DNA of 64,000 nucleotides from Modestobacter excelsi (lineage in GTDB: Bacteria > Actinomycetota > Actinomycetes > Mycobacteriales > Geodermatophilaceae): positions 62,001-126,000 of the forward strand of contig NZ_SJEX01000005.1 of assembly GCF_005930495.1 (NCBI RefSeq), read 5' to 3'. Under the pieces are notes generated by a model. It made no database searches. It was not told where the DNA came from and was given only the letters and a program-made list of their open reading frames with translations. This document shows, piece by piece, positions 52,093 through 60,896 of this stretch. Position 1 is the first letter of the stretch. Each line of letters opens with the position of its first letter. The translations under genes were made by a program, and so were the position numbers.

Positions 52093-52608
52093 TCACAGCC
52101 AGGCCTCGATGGCGTCCAGCTGCTCGTGGGTCAGTCCGGTGAACAGGTCAGGGGCGACGACGAGGACGTGCGGGTTCGCGGCGAGCCAGTCGCCGGTCTC
52201 CGCCGCCTGCTCGGCCAGGTCGTCGTCGATCCAGACGATCCGCCGGCCGGGCTCCTCCGCGGCGACCTCCTGCGCGGCGGTCAGCTTCCACCAGCCGGAC
52301 TGACCGCCGAGCCGGCCCGTGAAGCCGGTCGGTCGGGCTCGTCCACCGGACCTCTCGCGCAGTCCGCGGGGCAGCCCGAGGGGCTCGGCGAGCAGCAGGT
52401 CTGCGTTCTCCGCCCAGGTGGTCAGCCACTGGATCTCCACCCGGCCGGACTCGTGCAGCCCGCGCAACCGGGCCGTGACCGTGGGGTCCCAGGACAGCAC
52501 GTAGCCGTTGAACACGCCCTGCTGCCAGCCCGGCGGTAGTTCCCAGCGCATGGCGTTGAGCACCCCGTCGACGTCCAGCAGCAACAGGGGTGGGCGGATC
52601 GATGACAT
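52093..52608 (-). CDS. HAD-domain protein
   Basis: 171 residues from ATG 52608, with GGGAGGGA five bases upstream. The HAD nucleophile motif is LLLLDVDGVLNAMRWE; later WLTTWAENADLLLAEPLGLP and RRIVWIDDDLAEQAAE supply the Ser/Thr and acidic motifs. It resembles the HAD domain of a group of small actinobacterial proteins of unknown role, some in RNA-repair contexts. It is convergent with the ERCC4-Lsr2 gene. A 60-base relic of a relative lies at 13335-13402. Confidence 0.75.
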   Translation of the reverse strand: MSSIRPPLLLLDVDGVLNAMRWELPPGWQQGVFNGYVLSWDPTVTARLRGLHESGRVEIQWLTTWAENADLLLAEPLGLPRGLRERSGGRARPTGFTGRLGGQSGWWKLTAAQEVAAEEPGRRIVWIDDDLAEQAAETGDWLAANPHVLVVAPDLFTGLTHEQLDAIEAWL

Positions 52609-52868
52609 GCGGGTCCCTCCCGTGGCGCGTCGGCCCCGAGCGGGCGTCGACGCACGACCTGATCCGAGCCTAAGAGGGCCGTCGTCGCCGGTGGGGAGCT
52701 CCGCTCCGACAGTCCTGGCAGCGGGGTGCGGCTCACGCCGCGGCTCCCCGCAGTGGATCACTGCGCCAGTCCTTCTCACGCTCACCCCTGCGCCGAAGGC
52801 AATCCGTTCATCTCGGCACCAGGGCGGCCGATGACTCGGTCGTAACGAGCGTCGATGGAGGAGGCAGC

Positions 52869-54011
52869 ATGGCCGGACTGGAGCGCTTGCTCAACGGAGA
52901 GGACCAGGTCAGTGACCTCGTCGCGTTTCTCGCCGATCTCGATCCACAGCCGTTGGCCCGTGTGCTCGGCCTCGAGGCCGACGGACTGAGGGTCCGGCGA
53001 GAGGCCCTGGTCAGTGGCCGAGACGGTCGCGTCGACCTGCTGGTGGAGAACGCTGCCGGTGGGCCGCTGGCCCTGGTCGAGGTGAAGATCGGAGCCGGAC
53101 AGCATGGCCGCCAGTACGCGGTCTACGACGAGTGGGCCGCGCAGCATGGCCTGTCCGCCTCATGTTGGCTGGTGACCCTCACTGGCGACGACCCGGATGC
53201 GCTGCCGGCGTGGCACACAGATCTCACGCTCGCTGAGTTGGTCGGGGCCTGGCGGAAGAGTGACCATCCGGAGGCGGCGTGGCTCGCCGACCTGGCCGCG
53301 GGGATCCTCGAGCGGCGGGCGGAAGAGCTGGACGGTCGACTCGGGCTGGCCCAGGACCGGGTGGTGGCAGACCTCCTCGTCAAGCGACTCAAGGCCAGCT
53401 TGCGGCAGAGCCCGGCGGCGGGCCGACTGGACCTCGCCCTCGGTTCTGGCATGCGCACGAACGGCGGCGCGCCGATGCTGCTCGGCTGGTGGTCTGTCGG
53501 GACGCGCGCGGGCCTGGATGTCTTCATGACGCTTGACCTCCGAGCCGACAACCCTCGACCGCGCGCATGGGTGCTCCGACTCGGACTCGAGGTCGATCCG
53601 CGAGACGTTCTGGACAGCGCGGAGGCGAGGGTGCTGGCGCATGACCTGGCTACGCCGATTGCCGCGCGCCTGACACGAACGGCGCTGATCGCGAATCTGA
53701 GCACAGATCAACGACACCTTGCCGCAGCGCTCGTGCCGCGGGAGCGGGGCTGGCACGACGGACTCTCCGGCGAGCCCTCACCACGGCGACTCGCGGACTG
53801 GCGCGCCGCGGCAGCCACCGGCGAGCCGGCGAGCCGACACCCGATGCTCTTCAGCGACTCTCTGGACAACGGTGGACTGCGTCTGGCCTCGCAGCTGCCG
53901 GTCAACGCGGCCGAACTCGATTGGCGCGACATGCTGGAGTTGATGGAGGTGTCGCTGGACCATCTGGCCAGCGTTGCTGCGGACGTCACGGTGGACCCCG
54001 TCGAGGAATGA
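52869..54011 (+). CDS. PD-(D/E)XK nuclease family protein
   Basis: 380 residues from ATG 52869, with AGGAGG upstream. The N-terminal domain carries RDGRVDLLVENAAGGPLALVEVKIGAGQ in two parts: the catalytic Asp in RVDLL and the ExK in LVEVKIG, followed by QYAVYDEW. This is the PDDEXK_4-like layout found in restriction-related and mobile-element nucleases. The C-terminal 230 residues are of unknown fold. It may cut DNA, but no helicase or methylase is adjacent. One of several nucleases at 51-57 kb. Confidence 0.78.
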   Translation: MAGLERLLNGEDQVSDLVAFLADLDPQPLARVLGLEADGLRVRREALVSGRDGRVDLLVENAAGGPLALVEVKIGAGQHGRQYAVYDEWAAQHGLSASCWLVTLTGDDPDALPAWHTDLTLAELVGAWRKSDHPEAAWLADLAAGILERRAEELDGRLGLAQDRVVADLLVKRLKASLRQSPAAGRLDLALGSGMRTNGGAPMLLGWWSVGTRAGLDVFMTLDLRADNPRPRAWVLRLGLEVDPRDVLDSAEARVLAHDLATPIAARLTRTALIANLSTDQRHLAAALVPRERGWHDGLSGEPSPRRLADWRAAAATGEPASRHPMLFSDSLDNGGLRLASQLPVNAAELDWRDMLELMEVSLDHLASVAADVTVDPVEE

Positions 54012-54189
54012 CCCAGCAGCTACAGCTCACCTGACAGCCGGCGCCACAGAAGTGCGGCTGTTGCACTCGCACGACGGAGTGAGCGCCGAGCAGCTGACTG
54101 GTCTGCGACGCCGCTGGCCCGACCCGGCGCGGTGCCTGGCCACCGCATGACTCCGTGCCGTCCGCCTCCAACGACCGTGGAGAACCCGA

Positions 54190-54663
54190 ATGCGCCGTCT
54201 ATGTCTCGCCCTTTTGACCAGTGGCGCCATGCTGCTGTCAGCCTGCGCTGCCGAACCTGCGGCTCCTTCTACGGATCCCGTCAGCGCGTCCACGCCACCG
54301 CCGGCTTTCACCGGCCCGTCCGGGTTGGAGCGCGAGTCGGAGCAAGCGGCCCGTGCTGCGCTGGAGGCCCAGCGGCTCGCCGCAGAAGCCGCGGCCGCCG
54401 CTGCGGCTTCTGCGGCGGCAGAGGCAGAGGCAGAGGCAGAGGCAGAGGCTCAGCGCCAAGCGGAGGAAGCCGCCGCCGCGGAGGCTGCACGCGCGTCGGC
54501 TGCAGCAGCAGACGAAGCGCAGGCGCCGCCGCCTGAGGACGAGTGCATCGGCTACGGCTGCAGCCCGGAACAGGACGCCGAGATCCTCGAGGGAGAGCGG
54601 TTGGCGAACGACGACTACGGGCCTGGCTGCGGCTACCAGCTCTGTAGCGAGCCGGGCTACTGA
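54190..54663 (+). CDS. Ala/Glu-rich lipoprotein with Cys-rich tail
   Basis: 157 residues from ATG 54190. Lipoprotein signal MRRLCLALLTSGAMLLSAC: the lipobox LLSAC would be lipidated at C19. A Pro/Thr-rich stretch follows, then an Ala/Glu-rich helix of about 60 residues with five A-E repeats encoded by five copies of GCAGAG (54418-54447). The C-terminus holds four Cys (DECIGYGCSPEQ, GPGCGYQLCSEPGY). An 11-base inverted repeat (54382-54392 and 54403-54413) lies inside the coding sequence. Surface lipoprotein of unknown role. Confidence 0.75.
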   Translation: MRRLCLALLTSGAMLLSACAAEPAAPSTDPVSASTPPPAFTGPSGLERESEQAARAALEAQRLAAEAAAAAAASAAAEAEAEAEAEAQRQAEEAAAAEAARASAAAADEAQAPPPEDECIGYGCSPEQDAEILEGERLANDDYGPGCGYQLCSEPGY

Positions 54664-54822
54664 GAGCCATACGTTGCCCACGTCATGGGTCGGCTGCTGC
54701 TCGTGGGGCGTTGGGGACGGGTGGTGTCACGACTTCGCGACGGTGGGCGGTCCGGCGCGTTTCCTCTGCCACTGTCCGCATCACGCCGGAACCGGCCGGT
54801 CGCTCAGTGCCAGGAGTACGGG

Positions 54823-55356
54823 ATGCGCGGAGTCGTCGTCATCGATCAGCCGGTCGAGGACCGGGTCGTGGGTTGGCACGTGAACGTCGGCGAGGGCCTG
54901 GAGTCGACGATGGCCGGTGCTTGGGTGCTGCCGTCCGACGACGACCGGATCGCCCGCCTGCTGGTCGGCCGGGTCCTCGTCACCACAGAGAAGGCCGCGG
55001 TCCGCTTCGGTCGCGGTGCTGACGTGGGCGCCCTCGCGATGGCGATCGTCGCCGAGACCAGCGCCCTGGACGCCGCCTTCGCCGCGCACGTGGCCACGCT
55101 GCCGTCGTCCAAGCGCAGCCTGGTCACCCCGCGCTGGCCGCGGATCCCCATCCGGCCGCGCGCCGAGGTCGCCGGCGACCTGCTGGCCAGCGACGCGCTG
55201 ACCCTGGCGCGGTGGGTCTCCCAGCTGCTGGCCGTCTGGGACCGGATCGAGAAGGAGCGCCTCTCCCGGCCGTTCCTCGCCGTCCGCGGCGGCGAGCTCG
55301 CCCGCCCGCTCCCGCCCGGCTGGGCGACGGCCGACGTCCTGACCCTCGCCGCCTGA
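54823..55356 (+). CDS. hypothetical protein, 177 aa
   Basis: From ATG 54823, with AGGAG seven bases upstream; the frame is open further 5' but not protein-like. No signal peptide or membrane helix. Segments include MRGVVVIDQPVEDRVVGWHV, DALTLARWVSQLLAVWDRIE and AVRGGELARPLPPGWATA. The family is not recognised. It is convergent with the EEP nuclease gene, with only 45 bases between the two stop codons; these hold repeat R2. Confidence 0.6.
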   Translation: MRGVVVIDQPVEDRVVGWHVNVGEGLESTMAGAWVLPSDDDRIARLLVGRVLVTTEKAAVRFGRGADVGALAMAIVAETSALDAAFAAHVATLPSSKRSLVTPRWPRIPIRPRAEVAGDLLASDALTLARWVSQLLAVWDRIEKERLSRPFLAVRGGELARPLPPGWATADVLTLAA

Positions 55357-55372
55357 GCCCCCTCGTCCCCGC

Positions 55373-55406
55373 CGAGAGCACGCCTTCGGCGAGGTCAGCC
55401 GTCAGG
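55373..55406. repeat. intergenic repeat R2
   Basis: GAGCACGCCTTCGGCGAGGT between two convergent genes. Related to R1 (50888-50918) and R3 (60861-60896). Could act as a terminator remnant, but no hairpin is convincing. Confidence 0.45.
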
Positions 55407-56115
55407 CGACGCCGTCCTTGACCTCGACGATCAGCGGCACGTGGTCGCTGCGTCGCGATGCCACCCAGGCGTCGAAGTCGCCGACCTGCACGGTGAGGGC
55501 GTCGCTCCAGGCGGCCGGCACCATCAGGTGGTCGATGTGGAAGGGCCGGTCCTGCCGCCAGTGGTGGTAGTAGGTCGGGTCAACGGGTGACTCGTCGGCG
55601 GTCAACCCCCGGGACGCGCGGTAGGCGTCCACCAGGCCCAGGTCCTCGAGCCGGCGCACGACCGTGCGGTACTGCGTCTCGCTCGAGCTGATCGGTGCGT
55701 TGAAGTCGCCGGCCAGCACCACCGGCTCGGTCGGGTCCAGCTGCGCGATCCGGTCGACCGCCCGGTCCAGCTGGCCGACGTAGCTCGGCTGCCCGGGCGA
55801 GACCACCGTCCACAGGCCGACGAGGACGAAGGGCAGCGGCCCGTCGACCTGGACCGGCAGGGTCCAGGCGGGCGCGGAGTCGGCGCGCTCCTGGCGGCTG
55901 ACCGACCACGGCCCGCAGGCGACGACGCCCAGCTCCTTCGGGTTCTCCCGCGTCACGCGTCGGCTGACGTGCGTCACCGGTCGATCGCCCGATGCCAGCG
56001 GCCACTCGGGCAGCGGCGAGGCCTCGCACACGACGGCGACGTCGATGCCCTCACCGAGGAGGTGGGGGAGGTTCGCCAAGAACTTCCCGCAGCAGTTCCA
56101 GGTCGCCAGCTTCAC
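55402..56115 (-). CDS. endonuclease/exonuclease/phosphatase (EEP) family protein
   Basis: 237 residues from GTG 56115. EEP motifs are in order: KLATWNCCGK, VAVVCEASPL, VVLAGDFNAPISS, FHIDHLMVP and RRSDHVPLIVE. These supply the metal- and phosphate-binding residues shared by exonuclease III, DNase I and phosphatases. It lies 68 bases downstream of the ScoMcrA-like HNH gene on the same strand, so the two may form an operon of DNA-degrading enzymes. Exact substrate unknown. Confidence 0.82.
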   Translation of the reverse strand: MKLATWNCCGKFLANLPHLLGEGIDVAVVCEASPLPEWPLASGDRPVTHVSRRVTRENPKELGVVACGPWSVSRQERADSAPAWTLPVQVDGPLPFVLVGLWTVVSPGQPSYVGQLDRAVDRIAQLDPTEPVVLAGDFNAPISSSETQYRTVVRRLEDLGLVDAYRASRGLTADESPVDPTYYHHWRQDRPFHIDHLMVPAAWSDALTVQVGDFDAWVASRRSDHVPLIVEVKDGVA

Positions 56116-56183
56116 CAGCCCATGACAACAGCGTGCCGCCGCAGCACGGTCGACTGCGGCGCCGTCCTCACCCGCACGGGTGG

Positions 56184-57080
56184 TCAGCTCGCGAGCGGCG
56201 TCCCCTGGAACACCTGTCGGCGGTGCCAGCTCACGTGCGACGCGGCCGGTGGCGCCGTGCCCGGGCGGGGGTCGAGCGGACGGCCGTGCAGTGCGTAGAC
56301 CGCCCGCCCCGACGGCGTCCGCGCGGAGAAGCGCTGCGAGACGATGACCGCGAGCTCGTCGTCCAGGCCGAGCGCACCGCGGTCGAACAGCTTGTGGTGC
56401 AGCGAGCAGAGTGCCAGGCCGTTGTCCAGATCGTCCGGGCCGTCCAGCGCGAACCACCGCACGTGCGCAGCCTCGACGCCGATCGCCATCCCGCCGGATC
56501 GACCGTCGAACCCGCAGAACGCGCACTGCTCGTCCCACGCCTGCAGGACGGCGGCGCGCCACGCCTGGCTCCGCTTTCGCACCGTCCCGGAGGGGACCTC
56601 GACCGGCGGCGCCTCAGGGTCGAAGCCGACCGCGACCAGGACGTCGCCGGCCACGGTCGGTGAGAAGTGGCTGTCGACCAGCGTCCGGGCGACCGTCTCG
56701 ATCAACGACGGCTCATCGCGCAGCCGCCGCTCCAGCGACGCCTCGAACCGGCCGGTGACGCCGGTGCGCAATGGCGACACCGTGTCGTCGACGACGTCCG
56801 CGTCCAGCGTCCAGATGCCGTCCGCGCGGAGCCGGGTGAACGGGTAGGCGGCGCTCTGCGCCTTCCCGGTGTTCGACGCCGGACCGAACTCGGCGATGAG
56901 GTCGGCCAGCTGCTCCTCGGCCACCGACTACGGCACGTCACTCGACCCCGTCGCGGCCAGCCGTCCCAGTGCCAGGAGCGCGAGCAACGGCTTGTGCGGA
57001 GAGCGCTGGCCGTTGCGCTGGTGCTGCCGCAGAGAGGAGAAGGCCGCGAGCACCTCGCCGGTGGTCGCCGCGCCTGTCAT
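56184..57080 (-). pseudogene. ScoMcrA-like HNH restriction endonuclease gene interrupted by TAG
   Basis: ATG 57080 opens MTGAATTGEVLAAFSSL, then RSPHKPLLALLALGRLAA, the head domain of ScoMcrA-like type IV restriction enzymes. After 50 codons (SSDVP) comes TAG at 56928-56930. The same frame goes on with SVAEEQLADLIAEFGPAS to TGA at 56184. The C-terminal HNH domain is intact: CAFCGFDG, GVEAAHVRW, NGLALCSLHHKLFDRGAL. A single base change (TAC or CAG to TAG) would explain the break. GTG 56924 just after the stop would give a 246-residue shortened protein that keeps the nuclease. ScoMcrA acts on modified DNA; no SRA domain is seen here. Confidence 0.75.
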
Positions 57081-57153
57081 CCCGTCACATCCGCCCACGG
57101 CGCCGTCCCCCGGTGGGACGGCGCCGAAGGCGCGCCGTCGGCGACGACGGGGG

Positions 57154-57999
57154 TCAGGACATCGGGTGGGCGGTGAGGAACTCCGCGACCAGCGGGACGA
57201 ACTCCGCCGCCCGCTCAGTACCGAGCGCGTGGCTGGAGCCGGGGCCGGTGAACATCTCGAGCTTCGCCCCGGGGATCGCGTCGGCGACCTGCTTGCCGTG
57301 CCACGGCGGGGTCAGCAGGTCCTGCTCGCCGGCGATCACCAGCGTCGGCGCGGTGATCTCACCCAGCCGGTCGAGGGTGTCGTGGCCCATGTCGGCGTCC
57401 CATTGCTCGGCGCAGGTCTGGATCTGCTCCGGCGTCGACGGGAACAGCGGCAGCAGCTCCTGGATCAGCTTGCCGAACTCCGGGCTGTCCAGCAGCTGCG
57501 GGGAGAACGCGACGCCGAGCGCGCCGAGCCCCGCCTCCAGGTCGCCCACCCGCCAGGGGTGCGCCAGCCCGGTCATCATCGACCGCTGGAACCCGTCCGC
57601 CCGCGCCCACGTGCAGTACAGGACGAGCGAGGCGACCCGCTCCGGCGCCGCCAGCACCACCTCCTGCGCGATCGCGCTGCCCAGCGAGTAGCCCAGCACG
57701 TGGGTGCGCTCGATCCCCAGGGCGTCGAGCACCCCGAGCGCGTCGTCGGCCAGCGACCGGACGGTGAAGGGGTCCGCTCCGCGGGTCGAGCCGCCCATCC
57801 CGCGCAGGTCGTAGGTGATCACCCGGTGCCGGCCCGCCCAGGCCTGCGCCAGGTCGACCCAGAAGCCCAGCGACTGGCTGGTGCCGTTGATGATCAGCAG
57901 CGGCTCGCCCTCGCCGTACTCCTGGACGGCGACGGTCATGTCGCCGACCTCGACGGTGCGTGGCTCGTGGACGGTCAGTGTGCTCAACGAGACTCCCAT
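57154..57999 (-). CDS. alpha/beta hydrolase
   Basis: 281 residues from ATG 57999. Oxyanion part LLIINGTSQSLGFW (NGTS replaces the usual HGxx), nucleophile elbow HVLGYSLGSAIAQEVV (Ser in GYSLG), an Asp in LVIAGEQDLLTPP, and His near the end in GSSHALGTE. The layout resembles small-molecule hydrolases or haloperoxidase-like enzymes. Substrate unknown. It is divergent from the monooxygenase gene, so the two may share a pathway in ester or ketone breakdown. Confidence 0.82.
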   Translation of the reverse strand: MGVSLSTLTVHEPRTVEVGDMTVAVQEYGEGEPLLIINGTSQSLGFWVDLAQAWAGRHRVITYDLRGMGGSTRGADPFTVRSLADDALGVLDALGIERTHVLGYSLGSAIAQEVVLAAPERVASLVLYCTWARADGFQRSMMTGLAHPWRVGDLEAGLGALGVAFSPQLLDSPEFGKLIQELLPLFPSTPEQIQTCAEQWDADMGHDTLDRLGEITAPTLVIAGEQDLLTPPWHGKQVADAIPGAKLEMFTGPGSSHALGTERAAEFVPLVAEFLTAHPMS

Positions 58000-58162
58000 G
58001 CTCGGCCGGAGGCTGCCTGGACCACGCCCCACTCGCGATCAGCGGGGGAGGTGTCGTGCGGAGCGATTGTGGGCCACTTCACATGCTCGGCGCCAATGGG
58101 GGTAGAACTGCCCGGGGACGGCGCACGACGGGGTGCGCCCCCGCACGGACTGGGGGACGGGC

Positions 58163-59665
58163 ATGACGATGACGCAGCCGGCTGGGACGACGCTCGACGA
58201 GCGGGTCGAGCACGTCGACGTGCTGATCGTGGGAGCAGGCATCTCCGGGATCGGGGCCGCCTACCACCTCAAGGAGCACTTCCCGGGCAAGAGCCTCGTC
58301 GTCCTCGACGCCCTGGAGAGCCACGGCGGCACGTGGAAGACCCACCAGTACCCCGGGGTCCGGTCCGACAGCGACCTGTTCACCTTCGGCTACCGGTTCA
58401 AGCCCTGGCGCGGGCCCTCCATCGCGTCCTCGGAGGAGATCCTCCGCTACCTCGACGAGGTGATCCGGGAGAACGGCCTGGACGCCCACATCCGCCACGA
58501 GCACCGCGTCACCTCCGCCACCTGGTCGACCGACGACCGCCGCTGGACCGTCGAGGTGACCCGCGGCGACACCGGCGAGGAGCTGGTCTTCACCACCGAC
58601 TTCCTCTGGATGTGCCAGGGCTACTACAAGCACGACCAGGGCTACACCCCTGAGTGGCCGGGCGTGGACCGGTTCCAGGGCCGGGTCGTCCACCCGCAGC
58701 AGTGGCCCGGGGACCTGGACCTCACCGGTAAGCAGGTGGTCGTCATCGGCTCGGGCGCGACGGCGGCGACGCTCATCCCGGCCATCGCCGAGACCGCCGC
58801 GCACGTGACCATGCTGCAGCGCTCGCCCACGTTCTTCTTCGCCCGTCCCAAGACCCACGAACTGGCGACGACGCTCCGCGCGCTCGACGTCCCGGAGGAG
58901 TGGACGCACGAGATCCTCCGCCGGGCCTACATCGCCGAGCTGAACGAGCTCACCCGGATCTCGGCCGAGTCACCCGACCTCGCCCGCGAGTTCCTCATCG
59001 AGTCGATGCGCCCCCAGCTCCCGCGGGACGTCGACATCGACAAGCACTTCAACCCCTCGTACCGGCCGTGGCAGCAGCGGATCGCCGTCCTCCCCGACGG
59101 CGACCTGTTCACCGCCATGCGCGAGGGCAAGGCCTCCGTCGTCACCGACACGATCGAGACGTTCACCGAGACGGGCATCCGGACGTCGTCCGGTGAGGAG
59201 CTGGAGGCCGACATCATCGTCACCGCCACCGGCTTCGACCTCAGCGTGTTCGGGGACATCGCCTTCACCGTCGACGGCCGGCCGGTGGACTTCGCCGACA
59301 CCGTCACCTACCGCGGGCTGATGTTCACCGGCCTGCCCAACCTGGCTTACGTGTTCGGCTACTTCCGGCACAGCTGGACCCTGCGCGCCGACCTGATCAG
59401 CGACTTCGTCTGCCGGCTGCTCGCGCACATGGACGAGAAGGGGGCGTCGATGGTCGTGCCGCAGCTGCGGCCCGAGGACGCGGACATGCCGCTCGGTCCC
59501 TGGGTCGACCCGGTCAACTTCAACCCCGGCTACCTCGCCCGGTCGATGCACCTGATGCCCAAGCAGGGCGACCGGGAGCCGTGGACCCATCTGCACGAGT
59601 ACGTCGAGGAGCGGGAGATCCTCCCCGCCGCCGACCTGGACGACGGGACTCTCGTGTACCGCTGA
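58163..59665 (+). CDS. flavin-dependent monooxygenase (Baeyer-Villiger-like)
   Basis: 500 residues from ATG 58163. Two Rossmann motifs: LIVGAGISGIGAAYHL for FAD and VVVIGSGATAATLIPAIAE for NADPH. Between them, FQGRVVHPQQWP fits the Baeyer-Villiger fingerprint FxGxxxHxxxWP. GGTWKTHQYPGVRSDSDLFT is also typical. These enzymes insert oxygen into ketones or oxidise N/S atoms. It is divergent from an alpha/beta hydrolase and convergent with an epoxide hydrolase, which suggests an oxidative breakdown cluster. Confidence 0.88.
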   Translation: MTMTQPAGTTLDERVEHVDVLIVGAGISGIGAAYHLKEHFPGKSLVVLDALESHGGTWKTHQYPGVRSDSDLFTFGYRFKPWRGPSIASSEEILRYLDEVIRENGLDAHIRHEHRVTSATWSTDDRRWTVEVTRGDTGEELVFTTDFLWMCQGYYKHDQGYTPEWPGVDRFQGRVVHPQQWPGDLDLTGKQVVVIGSGATAATLIPAIAETAAHVTMLQRSPTFFFARPKTHELATTLRALDVPEEWTHEILRRAYIAELNELTRISAESPDLAREFLIESMRPQLPRDVDIDKHFNPSYRPWQQRIAVLPDGDLFTAMREGKASVVTDTIETFTETGIRTSSGEELEADIIVTATGFDLSVFGDIAFTVDGRPVDFADTVTYRGLMFTGLPNLAYVFGYFRHSWTLRADLISDFVCRLLAHMDEKGASMVVPQLRPEDADMPLGPWVDPVNFNPGYLARSMHLMPKQGDREPWTHLHEYVEEREILPAADLDDGTLVYR

Positions 59666-59734
59666 CCTTTCCCAGCCCAACTGCACGAACGAGGTGACGG
59701 AACGGCTCCGCCCGATCGCTGAGCCGCGTCCTCA

Positions 59735-60832
59735 TCAGCTGAGCGCGAGGGCCTGCCGGAGGAAGCCGACGAACTCGTCCGGCCGTTCCCAGGCGCCGAA
59801 GTGGCCGCCGGCGGTGCCGTGCTCGAACGCGCGCAGGTCGAACAGCCGCTCGGCGACCGAGCGGGGCGCCTGGATGATCTCGCCGGGGAACTGGCTGACC
59901 ACGGTGGGCACGTCGATCCGCTCGATCGGCGGGCTCGGCTTGACGTACGGCGCGAACGACGTCCCGATCGCCCCGGTCACCCAGTAGGCGGTGACCCAGG
60001 TCAGCACGTCCTCGCGGCTGAACACCGTCTCGACGTCGCCACCGCAGTCGCTCCAGCTGCGCAGCTTCTCCACGATCCAGGCGGCGAGCCCGGCGGGGGA
60101 GTCGCCCAGCCCGACCGCCAGCGTGTGCGGCTTGGTCGACTGCTCGTGCATGTACGCGCCCTCGTCCGACCGCCAGGTCGAGATCCGCTCCCGCAGGTCG
60201 CGCACGTCGTCGGTCTGCATCGCCGGGTCGCCGCTGAAGGCGGCGGCGAGCGGGACGTCGGTGACGTGCAGCGCGGCCACCCGGTCGGGGTGGTCCACGG
60301 CCAGCGCCGTCGCGACGCCCCGCCCGATGTCGCCACCGGAGACGACGTACCGGGCGTACCCGAGCTCGGCCATCGCCTCGGCGATGACCTCGGCCATGTC
60401 CGCCGCCGACAGGTCCCGGTCGGGCAGGGGAGCGGCGAACGGGTAGCCGGGCAGCGCCGGGACGACGACGTGCACGTCGGTCAGCAGCGGCAGCACCCGC
60501 TCGTAGCGCAGCATCGAGTCCGGCCAGCCGTGCAGCAGGACGACGGCGGTCGCGCCCGGGTCAGCGGCGCGCTGGTGCACCGCCCGCAGCCGGCTCGTCC
60601 GCGCCCAGGGCAGCGACCGGATCCGCTGCTCGTGTACCCGCCAGTCGTAGTCGTCGGCCCAGCTGCGCAGGAGCTCGGCGAGGAAACCGTGCTCGGTGCC
60701 GCGGTCCCAGCCGGGGGTGCCGGTGCCCTCGACCGGGCGGTAGGCGCGCAGCCGCCGCCGCAGGTCCTCCAGCGCCGCCTCCTCGACCAGTGGCGGTGCG
60801 GCGTCGTCCGGGTCTGGTCCTCCAACGGTCAC
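59735..60832 (-). CDS. epoxide hydrolase, microsomal-type alpha/beta fold
   Basis: 365 residues from GTG 60832, with AAGGTGA five bases upstream. The N-terminal EHN domain (LEDLRRRLRAYRPVEG, LLRSWADDYDWRVHEQRI) precedes the hydrolase core: oxyanion HGWPDSMLRYERVLP, nucleophile Asp in SGGDIGRGVATALAV, and a C-terminal His in GTAGGHFGAWERPDE. Converts epoxides to diols. It sits next to a Baeyer-Villiger-like monooxygenase. Upstream of its start is intergenic repeat R3. Confidence 0.88.
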   Translation of the reverse strand: MTVGGPDPDDAAPPLVEEAALEDLRRRLRAYRPVEGTGTPGWDRGTEHGFLAELLRSWADDYDWRVHEQRIRSLPWARTSRLRAVHQRAADPGATAVVLLHGWPDSMLRYERVLPLLTDVHVVVPALPGYPFAAPLPDRDLSAADMAEVIAEAMAELGYARYVVSGGDIGRGVATALAVDHPDRVAALHVTDVPLAAAFSGDPAMQTDDVRDLRERISTWRSDEGAYMHEQSTKPHTLAVGLGDSPAGLAAWIVEKLRSWSDCGGDVETVFSREDVLTWVTAYWVTGAIGTSFAPYVKPSPPIERIDVPTVVSQFPGEIIQAPRSVAERLFDLRAFEHGTAGGHFGAWERPDEFVGFLRQALALS

Positions 60833-60860
60833 GGCGTCACCTTGGCAGCCCGCCCGGTCC

Positions 60861-60896
60861 GACGAAAGCACGCCTTCGGTGACCGAGCGAGGTGGT
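60861..60896. repeat. intergenic repeat R3
   Basis: AAAGCACGCCTTCGGTGACC, then GAGCGAGGTGG. Related to R1 and R2. It lies upstream of the epoxide hydrolase and exactly at the left edge of the broken hydrolase at 60893, so it may have been involved in the loss of that gene's 5' part. Confidence 0.45.

Noticed and set aside
54031-54150. Coding-like frame VRLLHSHDGVSAEQLTGL before the lipoprotein
   Set aside because: About 30 codons with no ribosome site and no recognised family; could be a relic but cannot be supported.
54418-54447. Tandem GCAGAG repeats considered as a CRISPR or satellite array
   Set aside because: Six-base unit, five copies, no spacers, inside a coding sequence.
57100-57150. 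GC-rich sequence near 57118 resembling the R1-R3 repeats
   Set aside because: Only the core CGCCTTCGGCG matches on the other strand; too short to count as a fourth copy.
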